Of a stretch of 64,000 nucleotides of DNA, positions 1-13,227 are shown in pieces (positions within the stretch are counted from its first letter, which is position 1; each line of letters opens with the position of its first letter). Location of the stretch: contig CM075669.1 of NCBI GenBank assembly GCA_037962975.1, positions 110,376,501-110,440,500 of the forward strand, given 5' to 3'. The position numbers and the translations under genes are program-made. A model generated the notes under the pieces. The model worked only from the letters and a program-made list of their open reading frames with translations, made no database searches and had not been told where the DNA came from. The stretch is from Clitoria ternatea. Its lineage: Eukaryota; Streptophyta; Magnoliopsida; Fabales; Fabaceae.

Positions 1-2381
1 ACTTCTAGTAGGCTCAATATTTTCGAGTGAGAGTCATTTAACTCCTCAGTCTCGGAGTCAAAGTCATCCTCTAAAAAAGTTCGTAGGGCCTCTTCCTCAG
101 TTTTTAAAAGCATTGGAGTGTGGTAGCTTTTAATCTCTTCAACCATTAAACAATCCATCCTTTCAGTCGGATGTTTCATGGAATTGAAGACATTGAATGT
201 TACCTGCTCCTCCTGAACTCTCAGTATGAGTTCACCTTTTTCTACATCAATTAATGCTCTACCAGTAGCTAGGAAGGGTCTACCTAAGATTAAAGGGATC
301 TCTCGGTCAGCTTCTATATCCAACACTACAAAGTCTGCTGGAAAGATAAATTTATCTACTTTCACTAACAAGTCTTCCAGCATCCCTTGGGGATATTTAA
401 TGGACCTGTCAGCCAACTGCAAGGACATGCGAGTCGGTTGCAAGTCATTAATTCCCAGTTTTTTCATCAAAGATAGAGGCATCAGGTTTATACTGGCTCC
501 TAGATCACAGAGAGCACTTCCTACATGAATATCCCCAATTGCACACGGTATTGTAAAAGATCCAGGATCCTCTAGCTTTTGGGGAAGTTTCTTTTGAATG
601 ATTGCACTACACTCTTGAGTGAGAGTAATCATTTCGTCCCCCTTAAGCTTCCTCTTTTTAGATAATAATTCTTTCAAAAATTTTGCATAAGAAGGCATCT
701 CCTGCAATGCCTCGGCAAAAGGGATATTGATGTGAAGTTTCTTGAAAACCTCTAAGAACCTAGCAAACTTCTGCTCCTCTATTTGTTTTTTAAACCTGTG
801 TGGAAATGGAGCATTCCTCAGTTTTTCAGGAGTCAGCTTAGAAGCTTCCTCCAAAATCAGATCAACCTTTTTCTTCTTCTTTTGATGGACTTTATTTTCT
901 TTTTCTTTTTCTATTTCATTTTTATTTTCTACTTCATTATTATCCTGCTCAGTTTCTTGTATTATTTCTTTTCCTTTTTCTTTTTCTGAACTTATTTCTT
1001 GACTCGGAGATGGAGAAATAATTTTTCCACTCCTAGTAATTATGGCCTTGCAATGTTCCCTTGGATTTACCTCGGTATCTCCAGGGAAATTATCTACTTG
1101 CCTCTCAGCTAATTGTTTAAAAAGCTGTCTGACTTGACTTTCTAGATTTCTGATGGACGCTTCCTGATTCTTAAAACTGGCCTGAGTGGCCTGGATAAAC
1201 TGAGAAAGTACATTCTTAAGTTCGGATTTTTTCTTGACAGGGGGGTGAGAAGGTTGTTGTGGTCTATTTGTGGGTTGACTTGGTGGGATGTTCTGATTCA
1301 GATGTGGACCTTTCTGCCAGGAAAAATTAGGGTGATTCCTGTAATTAGGATTAAAGGAATTAGAAGGCTAATTCCTTTGATACTGTTGCTGCCCCATATA
1401 ATTCACTTGCTCGGAAGGCACATTTGGATCACACAATCCATTCTCATGATCTCCACCACAAAAGTCATAACTGATCATAGAAACCTGACTCGGCTTTTGG
1501 AGTTCTGAAATTTGTATGCTTAGTTTCTCCAGAGCCTGAGTCATCAGTTTACTCTGAGCCAGATAAGCATCTTGTGCTTCTAATTCTAATATCCCTCTCT
1601 TAGGGACTTGGCTCCTCTCACTAATCAAGCATTCATTAGAAGCCATAACATCAATCAGCTCTATGGCTTCTTCTATAGTTTTTGTTGTTAATGAACCTCC
1701 AGCTGAGGCATCAATCAGGACCCTGGTAGCTGGCCTGACACCATTATAGAAAATAGTTACCTGTTGCACATCAGAAATTTGATGATGAGGACATCTCCTT
1801 AAACTTTCTTTATACCGATCCCATGCTTCCATCAAAGACTCACCTTCTCTTTGTTGGAAACATGTGATTTCATTACGCAACTTTGCATATTTAGAGGGAG
1901 GAAAATATTTAATCAAGAATTTTCGTTGCAAGTCCTCCCAAGTTGAAATACTACCTCTCGGTTGACTCTACAACCAGGCTTTTGCTCGGTCCCTCACTGA
2001 AAACGGAAACAATCTCAGTCGGATTGCCTCGTCAGGGACTCCATTCATTTTTACCGTGTCATAGATTTGGAGGAAGGTTGCTAGGTGCAAATTTGGATCC
2101 TCAACCTCACATCCTCTGAACTGCTCATTTCTTACCAACTGCAGTAAAGCTAGTTTTAGTTCGAAATTATTTGCTGAAATTGATGGCCTAAGGATGCTAG
2201 ATTGCGATCCTTCTTCAGTCGGCCTGGAGTAGTCACCTAGTGTAACTCTCCTCTGTTCCATTTCTTTTTCTTCTTTTTGCTTTTTCTCTTTTCTTAATCT
2301 ACGTTCTAACAAGTCTATGTCAGGATCAAAGAAGAAAGGTTCTCCTCTACTCCTTGACTGCATACAACAAATGTCAAACAA
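1..2381 (-). pseudogene. Athila-type Ty3/gypsy gag-protease polyprotein, 5' part, runs off window edge
   Basis: Structural and protease part of a retrotransposon polyprotein, read right to left. Gag begins near 2381, and its typical core, ending in a motif like RLFPFSVRDRAKAWL, sits near 1970-2030. A linker with SGK follows. The retropepsin active site DLGASINLMP lies near 475-511, and the ILGRPFL flap-side motif near 270-290. I translated the minus strand by eye: one frame stays open from 1367 to base 1, and the whole stretch is one frame broken by in-frame TAG codons at 1968-1970 and 1368-1370. Reverse transcriptase, RNase H and integrase would lie to the left, outside the window. The order gag, protease, then tRNA-Asp-type primer site and LTR upstream is that of Athila elements. 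The two stops make it non-coding as read, so it is a pseudogene unless the stops are sequencing errors. Confidence 0.85.
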
Positions 2382-2530
2382 AAGAACAATTCACAGCTAC
2401 GACTAAATCTATACGAAAATGACAAACTACTACTACTAAAAACAAAATTGAAACTACGTATTAAATGCAAACAAAAGTAAAACGGTTCAGTCTAGTACCG
2501 GTCCAAGGATTGTTGATATTACTCAACAAT

Positions 2531-2547
2531 CCCCGGCAACGGCGCCA
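2531..2547 (-). other. Primer-binding site, tRNA-Asp type
   Basis: On the minus strand the 17 bases read TGGCGCCGTTGCCGGGG, the complement of a plant tRNA-Asp 3' end. This is the primer used by Athila-type elements. It lies between the gag start and the LTR, with a 6-base spacer (2548-2553) before the LTR edge. It fixes the element's strand as minus and shows that the LTR to its right is the 5' LTR. Confidence 0.85.
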
Positions 2548-2553
2548 TTAACT

Positions 2554-4526
2554 TGATGCTAAAATCCTGAGTCATTAATTTGATATGAAAATCTTAGTAA
2601 AACAAAATATGACTCTCGGATTTACACTTTGGCAAGCGCACCAGTCGTTAAAATTGTAGTGTATTTGATCGTCCCACAGGGATTGTGGTAAGTACCTCAA
2701 TCTAGGACTAGTACAAGCTGAACCAACACGAAATACAGGTAGTTCATTCAGTTTTTATGATTTTACTGATTTCTAGTTGTTTTTGGTATTTTCAGAAACA
2801 TAGTTAAGATGAATATGAAAAGTGATTAAAAGAAAGCAGGTCAGGATTGCTTCGGCTCACAATTTCCTCAAGAAACATACAAATAAGTATAATCGAACTT
2901 CACAATCTAGAGGACAATCCGCTTGTGGTTATTCCCTAATTCCTTAGGTGAAAAACACTAATCCTTAAGCAATGAACCTTAATTCCTTAAGCGCTCGATT
3001 AACCTAAGAATCTAATGCGAAATTGGAGGTTGAACTCTAACTATTCACCTAAATTGATTAGGCCTGAACTAGTTAGAAAGCTGGAAGTTACCTAAGCTTC
3101 AGCCATGATTCCTCACTGGTGAAGTTCTTCATCGGTTCTGGATTTGTCAATCTAGCAATTCTGCTCCACTCCTCAGCTTGTTCGCCTCAGGATCTTAGAA
3201 GCCGATCTACTTGCTCACAGCTTCAAGACTCCATTGCTAACCTTCGCAATCCCAACCTTAGGGATTTAGAACTCCATTGACTTCGGTTCCATCGAAGGAT
3301 TGTGGAACATCATGGAGGAGAGGATTAGAGAGAGAAAAATATGTAGTGAGATGTTCGAAGTGTGTAATGAATGTTCTCCGTTCTGTTATTTCGTATCTGT
3401 GTATGCGTTCTCTCTCTTTTTACATAATATGTACAACCTATATATATGTTTTTACCTAACTTAACTAACTTAGCAAAAATAACTTAGAAAACTTAAGTTA
3501 ATGACTAAACTACTAGTTACACAGTTTACAGAGTAACGAAATTACAGATCAGCTCTTAACAGGATCCAGCTCAGCCTTAGCTAATTTACAGCGCAGCACC
3601 AGCTAATTGACAGTTCACTACTTAAGTTACTAAGGTTGCAGCAGTGGAGAAGAAGGCAATGGAAGCGGAAACAGTACTGCACCAGGTGTGTGTTGTTGGA
3701 AGGAAGAAACAGGGTTTAAGTTATTGCTTTTTCGCTTCAGCTGCTAGGTTTTCGCTTAAGCTGATTAACTCTCGCTTGGGCGAGCTCGGGAATTGTACTG
3801 CAGTGTTGCTTTGTCGCTTAAGCGTTATGGCAAAGCTTGGGCGAAGTGAAAATATGTAATGCAGAATGGCTTTCTCGCTCAAGCGTGATAGAGTAGCTTA
3901 AGCGAAAGGTGATGTTTTAAGGTCATGCTTGAGCGTAGGCTTGCTTTGCTTGAGCGAACTTTGACCCTCGCCCGAGCGAATTAAACGATCGCTTAAGCGA
4001 ATTATCTTTTCAATCAGCATTTCTGAAGTAGACGCTCGGGTTCTTCCCTTTATTTTCAATCGGTTCCTTGTTCTCTTTTGGAGTCGATATCTTGGAAATC
4101 TTTGCAGTCAGCTTTTCGTTAATTCTTTTCGGTCAACCCTTTGAAGTCTCGCCCAGTCGGTCTTGTGAACTTCCTTCAGTCGGATTTACGAATTCTCACT
4201 CGGCTCTGTAATTTCTTGCTCGGCTTTTTGTAATTTTTTACTCGGGTTTGTCTTCTTTTCTCGAGTACGCCCTGTTCCTGCACTATTAAACAGCTAATTG
4301 CCTAGCATTTATACGCTGGCTGCTTAGTGAATTTATAAACACTTCCAAATTCCTTAACTAATTAATATTTTCAATCGTTTTCTTACATAAATGAAGTACT
4401 TTTGAAATTCATAACTAAAATACGAATTGTTATCAAATTATTAAATAATACTAACAAACTAACCAATGATTACTGAATAATGTTAAATAAAAAGGTGAAA
4501 TAATTAAGTATTTTCAAGACTTATCA
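2554..4526 (-). mobile_element. 5' LTR of the left Athila-type element
   Basis: The left edge is TGATGC directly after the primer site and its spacer. The right edge is placed at CTTATCA, so that the LTR reads TGATAAG...GCATCA in its own sense; the same TGATAAG start is seen in the solo LTR at 29954. The conserved U5 block with GCAAGCGCACC and a CCCACAGGGA stretch lies at 2630-2690 and matches the U5 of the Athila element at 27925. A possible TATA box on the minus strand is at 3438-3448. Upstream of it, at 3735-4010, is an array of CGCTTAAGCG-like palindromes. The right edge is inferred, because the partner LTR is outside the window. Confidence 0.65.
3735..4010. repeat. Array of CGCTTAAGCG-like near-palindromes in LTR U3
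   Basis: About eleven copies of a 10-14 bp near-palindrome, with variants such as TCGCTTAAGCGA, CTCGCTTGGGCGAG and CTCGCCCGAGCGA, occur at irregular spacing. They are more than 250 bp upstream of the putative minus-strand TATA box of this LTR. The same motif recurs at 17636-17796 and 38237-38718 inside LTRs of other families. Confidence 0.85.
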
Positions 4527-4592
4527 TTAACACTCTTAGTTAAATAGGATGATCCTATAGAAGGGTTGTCTTATCTAACCGAGGGTGTTACA
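4527..4592 (+). mobile_element. Truncated 3' end of a chromovirus-like LTR
   Basis: This short stretch ends in GAGGGTGTTACA, identical to the last 12 bases of the solo LTR at 39798-48488. It lies between the left Athila LTR and the Tat-type internal region, so the Athila element seems to have inserted into this LTR. The matching LTR start is not in the window. The call rests on the terminal motif only. Confidence 0.4.
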
Positions 4593-4784
4593 TTTACCAT
4601 ACCTAGTACTTTTGAATGATAAGTTCTAAGGAATAGTCAAAGGATACTCGCCAAAGCTTGTAATTGCTTCCCACGACATTCTCCTTCTTTCTATTTCCAC
4701 CTAACATTTTTTGTTTTTTTTTAAAAAAGAGACACAGGCGTCACGGGTAGGCATCCTTACTAGACCCGACTCCAAAGGAAACTC

Positions 4785-6864
4785 ATGGCTGAGGCAGAAG
4801 CTGTTGACGAAGACTTTAGAACCGAGTTTGATCAGCTGAAAGAGCGAGTGGCAGAGTTAACTAAACTTTTAGAAAAGAAACTCACAGAAGGAGGCTCCTC
4901 TGTAGGTATTGAGGACGCCCCACAGCAGCCTGCCACCGCGCCACCCCCCCTTGGTTCTGACCCAGCACGAACCCAACTCCCTAACACAACGACACCCCTT
5001 CTCACCATTCATGTCAGAAGACCTAACCCTGCCATGGAGGCCCAGCCACCGTACGGCCAGTCTTATGCACAACAGTATACATTTGTTGGTCCTGACGGAA
5101 ACCCAGTACCTTTTCTACTTTATGGCCTACCACCGGGGTACTATCCCCCGCTCGCTAACCAACAAGACACCCACGACCAGCAAGCGATGAATCCTCACGC
5201 TTTATACCCCACCCAGCCAAACATGCCACCACTCCACCAAACCCAAAACACGCAAGCCCATGACCCACAAGCCTACTAAACCCAAAACACACAGGCCCAT
5301 GACCCACAAACCTACCAAACCCAAAACACACAAGCCTCGATGGCCCAGCCAACCTACAACGCACAAGCCCAAAACACACGAGCCCAGATGATCCAGCCAA
5401 CTTATGTCGTACAAGCTATGGCCCAACCCCAAGGTCCCTCACCAAATACAGGCCTAATGAACCAGTCCCATACGTTGCCTCCTTTCAACCAGCCACTCGG
5501 CTATCCATACGGATACGCAAGCCCCTATATGACCAATCTCCAAGATACAACCCGCATGATGAACCTGGTAGCCGGTCATAGCACGGTTGCAGCTCCCCAA
5601 AAGGAAAAGATAGAAATCTTAGAGGAGCATTTGAGAATGATGGAAGGCGTCAGAGGTTTTGGACTGATAGATGCTTCTGAGCTATGCCTAGTCATAGATG
5701 TTGTCCTCCCGCCCAAATTCAAGATGCCAGACTTTGACAAGTATCGGGGAATGACTTATCCAAAGAACCATCTCACGATGTACTATCAAAAGATGGCATC
5801 TTACTCTTCTAACAACCAATTATTGATCCACTGCTTCCAAGATAGTCTGGCAGGGGCCGCTCTTACATGGTATGCTCACCTTGAACAGAACCATATTTGT
5901 TGTTGGAAGGACCTAGCAGATACCTTCCTTAGGCAATACAAGTATAATATGGATATGGCACCTAACAAGGTCCAGTTACAGAATATGGTGAAGAGGGACA
6001 ATGAAACGTTTAAGGAGTATACCCAACGATGGAGAGAGACAGCGGCGCAAGTGGACCCCCCATTGTCGGAAAAAGAGATAGTCGCGATGTTTATCGATAC
6101 GCTCCCATCACCTTTCTACGACAAGATGATTAGTAGTGTTTCAGCCAACTTCTCTGACATTGTGACTATTGGGGAAAAGGGTAGAGAGCGGAATACGAAT
6201 GAGAAAGATCACTCAGGGCCCATCTGGGGCAAGCATGACAAGAAAGCCAGCGCCTGGGAGAAGGGATGGAGAAACTAATTCCATCTCTTCTAATCAAAAG
6301 ACAGCTCCGCCGAGACCATTCGCTCCTACCATGATTCAAGCTCCCAACCCTTATGTGGCCGCAGCCACTTATGGCCCGGCAGCTCATACTCTTCACTTCC
6401 GTCCGCTCATGGTAAGAACGCCAATACCATAACCCATGCCGTACCATCACCCGCAGCAAGTGACTTGACCACCCAATCATAATCAGAACACAAGGAATCC
6501 CAACAATGAGCGCACCCCTGTGCAGTTCGATCCAATTCCCATAACATATACCGAACTTTTTCCAATCCTTGTTCAGAAAGGTCTGGTAGCTCCATCCCCC
6601 ATGAGGCCATTGCAACCTCCTTATCCAAGGGGGTATGACCCAAACACTCATTGTGATTACCACGCTGGGGCACCAAGGCATTCTACAGAAAATTGCATGG
6701 CTTTAAAATATAAAGTGAGAGATTTGATCAAAGCCGACTGGATTAATTTTCAAGAAGGAAGCCCTAACGTGATCACAAATTCCCTGCCCAATCATGGAGA
6801 TTCAGAAGTCAACGCTGTGGTGGTTGATATTGAAAATGGTTTTGAGATAATGCTGATTTGGTGA
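4785..6864 (+). pseudogene. Tat/Ogre-type gag, broken by stop codons and a frameshift
   Basis: The reading starts at ATG 4785 with a charged coiled-coil-like segment (residues about 10-40). A proline- and glutamine-rich region follows, with a tandem unit QTQNTQAHDPQAY repeated at about 5225-5335; an in-frame TAA ends the first reading at 5277-5279. The gag core resumes at 5340-6165, with the block FKMPDFDKYRGMTYPKNHLT and a later WRETAAQVDPPLSEKE. A frameshift near 6165-6180 moves the reading to the 6169-6432 frame, and a third piece, 6520-6864, carries ELFPILVQKGLV and a zinc-knuckle-like C/H cluster (HCDYHAGAPRHSTENC). Typical Tat gag proteins have these parts in this order. The gene is non-functional as read. 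Confidence 0.8.
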
Positions 6865-7484
6865 TCGCATGCCCGCTGGGCCAAGAGCCCAGTAGCTGGG
6901 AGGCTGTCAAACTCCCTACGATTTTTAAATGATTCACCAAAGTAATTTGTCATTGCCTTAATATCTTGTGTATCCCTCTGCTATGCCTAAGGCTTTGGGA
7001 CATTTTCGTGTAATAAGGGCAAAAAAACTTGTTTTACCATTCAATCAATAAATACGTATCGAAATTCAAATATTTTTTTCATCCCTTTATCCTTGTTTTT
7101 GACTCATTCTCTTTAACTTGCTTTTCCTTTCTCTTCTTTATTTTACCATAACACACTAAGTTACAGATCCAAAAATGATTCTCTTGAGACTAGGGAAATC
7201 ACCATTCCGCTTCACGATTTCAATCACCCAGTCGACTATGCCGACGAAGAAGGTAAGGAAACCCGTGAGCCACCACACTAGTTAACAAGATTGTTAGAAC
7301 AAGAGGTTAAAGAATACCCCTAAGTCAAGAACGCCTGAAGGAATCACGGTGGCAATCTATCAGAAGGCATTAGTATTTTGTTTCAAGACGTGGCAGGAAT
7401 CTATATGAATGACAACATGGCCAAGTCCCGAATTGAACAAAGGTAGGCCGGTCGTTTAAAGAAACTTCAACAGTCACCAACATA
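6865..7484 (+). other. Remnant between gag and polypurine tract; no intact domain
   Basis: Short decayed coding-like pieces occur near 7190-7470, but no protease, reverse transcriptase or integrase motif can be recognised. The stretch probably marks an internal deletion of the pol region of the Tat-type element. Confidence 0.4.
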
Positions 7485-7497
7485 GATGGGGGGCAAA
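7485..7497 (+). other. Polypurine tract before the 3' LTR
   Basis: GATGGGGGGCAAA followed by TTGTTGATGCC has the form of a plus-strand primer site directly before an LTR starting TGTTGATG at 7499. It sets the left edge of the long LTR. Confidence 0.55.
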
Positions 7498-8886
7498 TTG
7501 TTGATGCCTATAAATATAGATACAATCAAGGGAGACTTTACCAAAAAAAACAAAAAAACAAAAAAAATACAAAAAAAACAAAAAAATGAAAAAATGATCA
7601 AGCTTAGAGTCCAATGCATGTGCCCAGTGGGACAAGCTGGTTACGTCCAGATCATCGAGCAACCTGTCCTTTTCTGTATAAGGGGGATGAATGCCGTTAG
7701 GCCAAGAACTTACATTCTTGTCGTCATCAACACCTCAACCCTAAAGAGTGCGCCATTCCTCATGCCTATGTAGCCGAGGAAATAGTTTGTTAGATTGAGT
7801 CGTTGCATCATTAAGGGGATTAAAAAAAAAGAAAAAAACAAAAAAAACAAAAAAACAAAAAAAAGGGCAAACAAAAAGAAATGGAAAATGAAAAAAAGGA
7901 AAAAGAAAAAGAAAATAAAGGCCAAAATGATGATTCAAAAGTAATTCCCTCTCATTGATGCCAAAAGACTCACCAATATTTCCTTGGGTACATGGCATAG
8001 GAGTGGAGTCTCCTATTTGAAGTGACATCAGTTCCCCAAAGGATCAAACTAAATTTGGAAAGGCTGGGCAGACTCAACTGGAGTGTAATCAGTTTCAACC
8101 TTTTACTGTAAAGGATGCAGCCAAGAATGAACAAGAAGAGAAAAACACATGAAAAGCTCGCTAGGCTGAAAACCTGAAAGGGCGGCCTAGGCAAAAGTTA
8201 GAGCAGCACGGTGAGTCAAAAACATGAAAAGGCGGCTCAGGTAAAAATTAGGGTCAAGATTTTGGCAAAGTAACTAAAGTTTCCAATGCAAAACGTGCAA
8301 ACTGGGGCATGTGGACCATGGTCAAACTACCCTCTCAATGGCAGAGTTGAACGATGTACTTGAGATCGTGATGTAGGATTAAGGTTCTCACTAGTCTCAG
8401 GAATTCACTAGAGGATCTTTAAACCTTCCCTGTTTCCCCTGGCCTTGACCTGTCCTACGTGACTTCATTTTATCCCCTCTATTTTCCTATTGTCCATTCT
8501 CTGTATTCTGTTTGACATACGTGAATAAAATTTATCCCTCTTTTTCGATACGTGTTATGAATTGCATTGATCTGATAAAACATTGTGTTTTTATAAAAAT
8601 AAAATGAAAGAATGGTGAACATTTAAAGTCGTAAGGAACAAGACGCTCCCACTACTCGACCTCGTCTTAGGCAATCATCATGAAGACTCAGCCAGGCACG
8701 CGCTTTAAAGCTATGATCGCCTCTTTCATTCTCCTCTGTCCATGAGTTATCCTAAGGGTCGCGGTTTCACAGGGCCTACCTAGTTTTTGAATTTATCTTT
8801 GCACTACTTACCCTTTTTTTCTGCAGGTTATTACAACAGACAGTCATGTCAAGTATTGACACCTCAATCAAGTCCTTCAAGTCCCT

Positions 8887-9233
8887 TCCTCGAACCGCCA
8901 AAGTTGGCACTCCTCAGAATCTTTTCCTCAAACCGCTAAGGTTGGCACTCCTCAGAATCCTTTCCTCAAATCACCAAAGCTGGCACTCCTCAGAATCCTT
9001 TCCTTAAATTGCCAAGGTTGGTACTGCTCAAAATCTCTTCTTCAACTGCCAAAGTTGGCGCTTCTCAGAATTCTTTCCCCAAATCGCCAAAGTTAGCATT
9101 TTTCAAAATCTCTTCTTCAACCTCCAATGTTGGCACTTCTCAGAATCCCTTCCCCAAATCACCAAAGTTGGCACTCCTCGAAGTCTTCTCCTCAACTACC
9201 AAAGCTGACACTTCTAAACTCCTTTCCAAGGAA
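8887..9233 (+). repeat. Tandem repeat, about 37-38 bp unit, about nine copies
   Basis: Degenerate units read roughly CAAAGTTGGCACTCCTCAGAATC plus a C/T-rich spacer. The short open reading frames across it are by-products of the repeat and have no protein family features. Confidence 0.85.
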
Positions 9234-9539
9234 TCTACCTGATACATTCCAACATTCAAGCGTGTCCCCTTCCCAAGCCCAAGGATAGTTTCCAGCAAAA
9301 TTCTTTCCCCTAGCAGAATCACCAAACTTTCTCCCGGTGAGCCAAAAATTCAGATCATCTTCTCTAATCAGGCTTAGAAGAACTTTCCCAAAAAGGCCCA
9401 GCATACTTCTCTCAGTAAATCCACACATACCAGGTGGACCCCAGATTTTCCCTTCCCAATCAAGGGGCGATGCTCAAGCCATCAATCCTTCTCCAGTGGA
9501 ACTATACTTCCCAGACAAATCAAACTAGGGCATCACCCC

Positions 9540-10445
9540 AGGATCATTTCTTCTCGCTCAAAGGGCAACTCCCCAAGGTTTCGAAGTAGATAGTTCAAAT
9601 TGGGGTATCACCCCAGGTTTATTCTCTTTCACCCAAAGAGGTAGCACCCCGAACCATCAATCCTTCCCTAGTAGAAATACATTTCCTAAACAACTCAAAC
9701 TGGGGCATCTCCCCAGATTTCTTTTGTTCATTCAAGGGGTAGTTCCCCAACAACCTTTAAATCGTGTCAAATCGGGGCATCACCCCTGGTCCATTCTCTT
9801 TCCGCCAAAGGGGCAGTTCCCCAAGGCTCCTTTAGACCATCTCAAACTGGGGCATCACCCCAGATCTATTCAGTCAAGGGTGGCAATTCCCCAAGATTCC
9901 TTCAAAATATATCAAACTGGGACATCACCCCAAGTTCACTCTCTTTCATTCAAGGGGGCAATTCCCCAAGATCCCTTCAAAATATGTCAAATTGGGGCAT
10001 CATCCCAGGTTAACTCTCTTTCATTCAAGGGTGCAATTCCCCAAGATTCCTTCAAAATATATCAAACTGGGGCATCACCCCAGGTTCACTCTCTTTCATT
10101 CAAGGAGCTATTCCCCAAAAATACTCCTTCAAATCATGTCAAACTGGGGCATCTCCCCAGGTTTTCTTCTGTTCCAGTCAAGGGGCAATTCCCCAAGAAC
10201 CTTTAGTCATGTCAAACTGGGGCATCTCCCCAGGTTTCTTCTGTTCCAGTCAAGGGGCAATTCCCCAAGAACCTTCAGTCATGTCAAACTGGGGCATCTC
10301 CCCAGGTTTCTTCTGTTTCAGTCAAGGGGCAATTCCCCAAGAACCTTCAGTCATGTCAAACTGGGGCATCTCCCCAAGTTTCTTCTATTCCAGTCAAGGG
10401 GCAATTCCCCAAGAACCTTCAGTCATGTCAAACTGGGGCATCGCC
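9540..10445 (+). repeat. Tandem repeat, 62-75 bp unit, each with two G4/C4 inverted repeats
   Basis: Each unit has GGGGCATCACCCC (or GGGGCATCTCCCC), a spacer, then GGGGCAATTCCCC. Units are irregular to 9840, about 75 bp from 9840 to 10150 and about 62 bp after that. The last four units are nearly identical, which suggests recent expansion. Confidence 0.9.
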
Positions 10446-10504
10446 ATGAGCCTTTAAGTCCAGTGAGTTAATTCGGATGAGACGTCCTGTTAGCTCCTCC
10501 AATC

Positions 10505-11030
10505 TCTGCATTTCCATTCGCCTGTTCAGGCACCCTTTACTTTCCATTCGTCTATTTAGGCACCCTTTACTTTCCAGTCGCCTATTCAGGCACCCTTTAC
10601 TTTCCATTAGCCTATTCAGGCACCCTTTACTTTCCAGTCGCCTATTCAGGCACCCTTTACTTTCCAGTCGCCTATTCAGGCACCCTTTACATTTCCATTC
10701 GCCTATTCAGGCACCCTTCACTTTCCAGTCGCCTTTTCAGGCACCCTTTACTTTCCATTCGCCTTTTCAGGCAGCCTTTACTTTCTATTCGCCTATTCAG
10801 GCACCCTTTACTTTCCAGTCGCCTATTCAGGCACCCTTTACTTTCCAGTCGCCTATTCAGGCACCCTTTACATTTCTATTCGCCTATTCAGGCACCCTTT
10901 ACTTTTTATTCACCTATTCAGGCACCCTTCACTTTCCAGTCGCCTATTCAGGCACCCTTTACTTTCCATTCACCTATTCAGGCACCCTTTACTTTCCAGT
11001 CACCTATGAAGGCAACCTTTACTTTCCAGT
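10505..11030 (+). repeat. Tandem repeat, 30 bp unit, about 17 copies
   Basis: The unit is close to GCCTATTCAGGCACCCTTTA followed by CTTTCCAGTC. It contains the inverted repeat GCCT-ATTC-AGGC. Because 30 is a multiple of three, the array gives long open frames in several phases; these are not genes. Confidence 0.92.
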
Positions 11031-11282
11031 CTACCAGGAGTCAATCCCGATCTTCTCACCTCCTGTTAACTGAAAGATTCAAGTGTGAATTCTTGGGTTT
11101 CCCCCCTCATCTGATACTTTGACAATGGTGTTCACGTCTTTACTCCCTTTCCTTTTCAAAAGCAAGAAGAAACTTCATGCTTTTCTCATGGAAAAGAAGT
11201 AAAGAGAGGCATCTGTGAACACCTATTTCAGTCTGGTCGATCCACAAGTGAAAAAGACTAGCAAAAAAAATAGAATCAAAAA

Positions 11283-12840
11283 AAAAAACTTACTCGAAAA
11301 TGATCATTTCCGAGTAAGATGACTCGGAATGATCATTTCCGAGTAAAGAGTCTCCGAGTGAGACGTAGCCGGGTGCTATTCCAAGTGGGCTTCAAGAAAA
11401 TTCCAAAAATGAAGGAAAAGCTTCAAAGAAAAGGCTTGGGGAAGGACATTCTGAGCGAAAATGGGACTATTATGAGTGAGTATCCCTCAATTGGAAGTGA
11501 ATCCGAGAGGAATCTCCCCGACTGTAACTAATCCGAGTGAAAGATTGCTGATTGAAGCGAATCAGGTTGGGGAACAACTGCCTCTTCTGGACAAGGTCAG
11601 TTAGGAGTGGAAGACTCCCGAGTGAATTGATTCCGAGTGGAATAAACTCTGAACCTCAGAAGAACAATTGTCATGCAAGGCATTTCTAAGTAGTGTGCCT
11701 CTTCAAACAAAGAAAGATCCGACCAGGAATGAACCACTTTCAGCCAGATTCTCAAGTTTCATACTAAGCCCGAGTAAAGATTTCAAGGAAAGCACATCCG
11801 GGTGAAAACAAGGCCGACTCCGAATGAATCCGAAGGGAAGATTGCCAATCCAAATTCTGATTACTCCTGAATGAACACATCCGAGTGGGAAGCATTGTTG
11901 AAGCTGAGTTCCACATTCTGATTGGAGGAATAAGACCGACTCCGAGTAAATGCATCCAAAGGATGGATGAGTGAAACCATTCTGATTGGAAGATAAGACC
12001 AACTCCGAGTGAATGAATCCGAATGATTGGATGATGAGTGAAACCATTCTGATTGGAAGATAAGACCGACTCCCAAGGTCAGTTCCGAGTGAATATATCC
12101 AAGTGGTCAAATTTTCCCAAAATTCTATTCTGATCGAAGAAACAAGGATGACCCCTGATTGTATATCCGAGTGGGTTGATGCACACATGGAACAATTCTG
12201 AGTGGAAAGACCAAGATTGATGAATGTGTCCGATTGAATTACTCTTGAGCCATGTATCTGACCAAAATTTCTCTGTGGTTTAATCCCAGTGATGTGATTC
12301 CGAGTGAAACTTACTTCACGCTTGAATCAATTTAAAGTCAAAGAAAGAATGGTTCTAACCTACCGGCCAAGCATATATCTGGGTAAAACATTTTGAAGAA
12401 CCGATTGAATCAATTTTTAAACAAAGCACTTTTGAATGGAATAACTCCGAGTGAATCCTTCAAGCAGTGAAGTTTTGAGTGTCACTTTTGAAGAAATTCT
12501 GAGTGAATGTTTCAAGCAGAAACAAGATCTGAGCAAAATACTTCCAATTAAAACAATTCTGAGTCACTCCCTCTTCAGTCAGCACCGAGTGAAGGCTCTT
12601 CAGTCAGCACCGAGCCAATTTTCAGACATTTCCGAGCCACCTTTCACCCATTACCGAGCCAATTTTCAGCCATTTCCGAGCCACCTTTAACCCAATTCCG
12701 AGCCACTTTTCACCCAATTTCGAGCCATCTTTTCAGCCATTTCCGAGTCACCTTTCAACCATTTCCAAGCCATCTTCTCAACCATTTCCGAGTCCTCTTC
12801 AGTCATTTCCGAGTCACTTTTCACTCGGTTCCGATTGAAT
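11283..12840. repeat. Dispersed array of CCGAGTGA-like motifs in U3
   Basis: Dozens of variants of TCCGAGTGA (also CTGAGTGA, CCGATTGA, CCGAGCCA) are scattered every 20-60 bp up to the promoter region. Their complement ACTCGG follows at 12800-13990. The same motif class forms an array in the unrelated solo LTR at 16806-17620. Confidence 0.8.
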
Positions 12841-13227
12841 GTTTCAACCAGAATTGTTTTGCTCGTCCAGCTCCTCACAGCAACCTCACACCGACCAGCA
12901 AAGCAACACCGAGCAAAGCTTTCACTCGGTTTTTGTATGAACAGCACCTTTTCCACTTGGATTATTTCCCACTATGGGTGTATACCGACTGAAGCACTAA
13001 ATCTGAGTCAGAAGGAGAAAACCAAGCCCTATTTCCACTGTTCACCCGTGCTGACTTGGATTCCACCACCCAAGTGGATCCATGAATCCTGGAGGTGGCA
13101 AACAGGGGGCGGAAGTGAAGAAATTAAAAATTCCCCACCAGCCGCTGTCCCCCTACTACCTGTTAGTGGCTAGGCTAGCCTCCACTCTGAGTGGAAGCCT
13201 GTGCTGTCCAAGCACTCGGCAACTTCC

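Noticed and set aside
9724..11073. Open frames of 159-198 codons in overlapping frames, possibly repeat proteins
   Set aside because: They run through tandem repeats with GGGG/CCCC and 30-bp units. Several frames are open at once because of the repeat, and no start context, family motif or constraint is seen.
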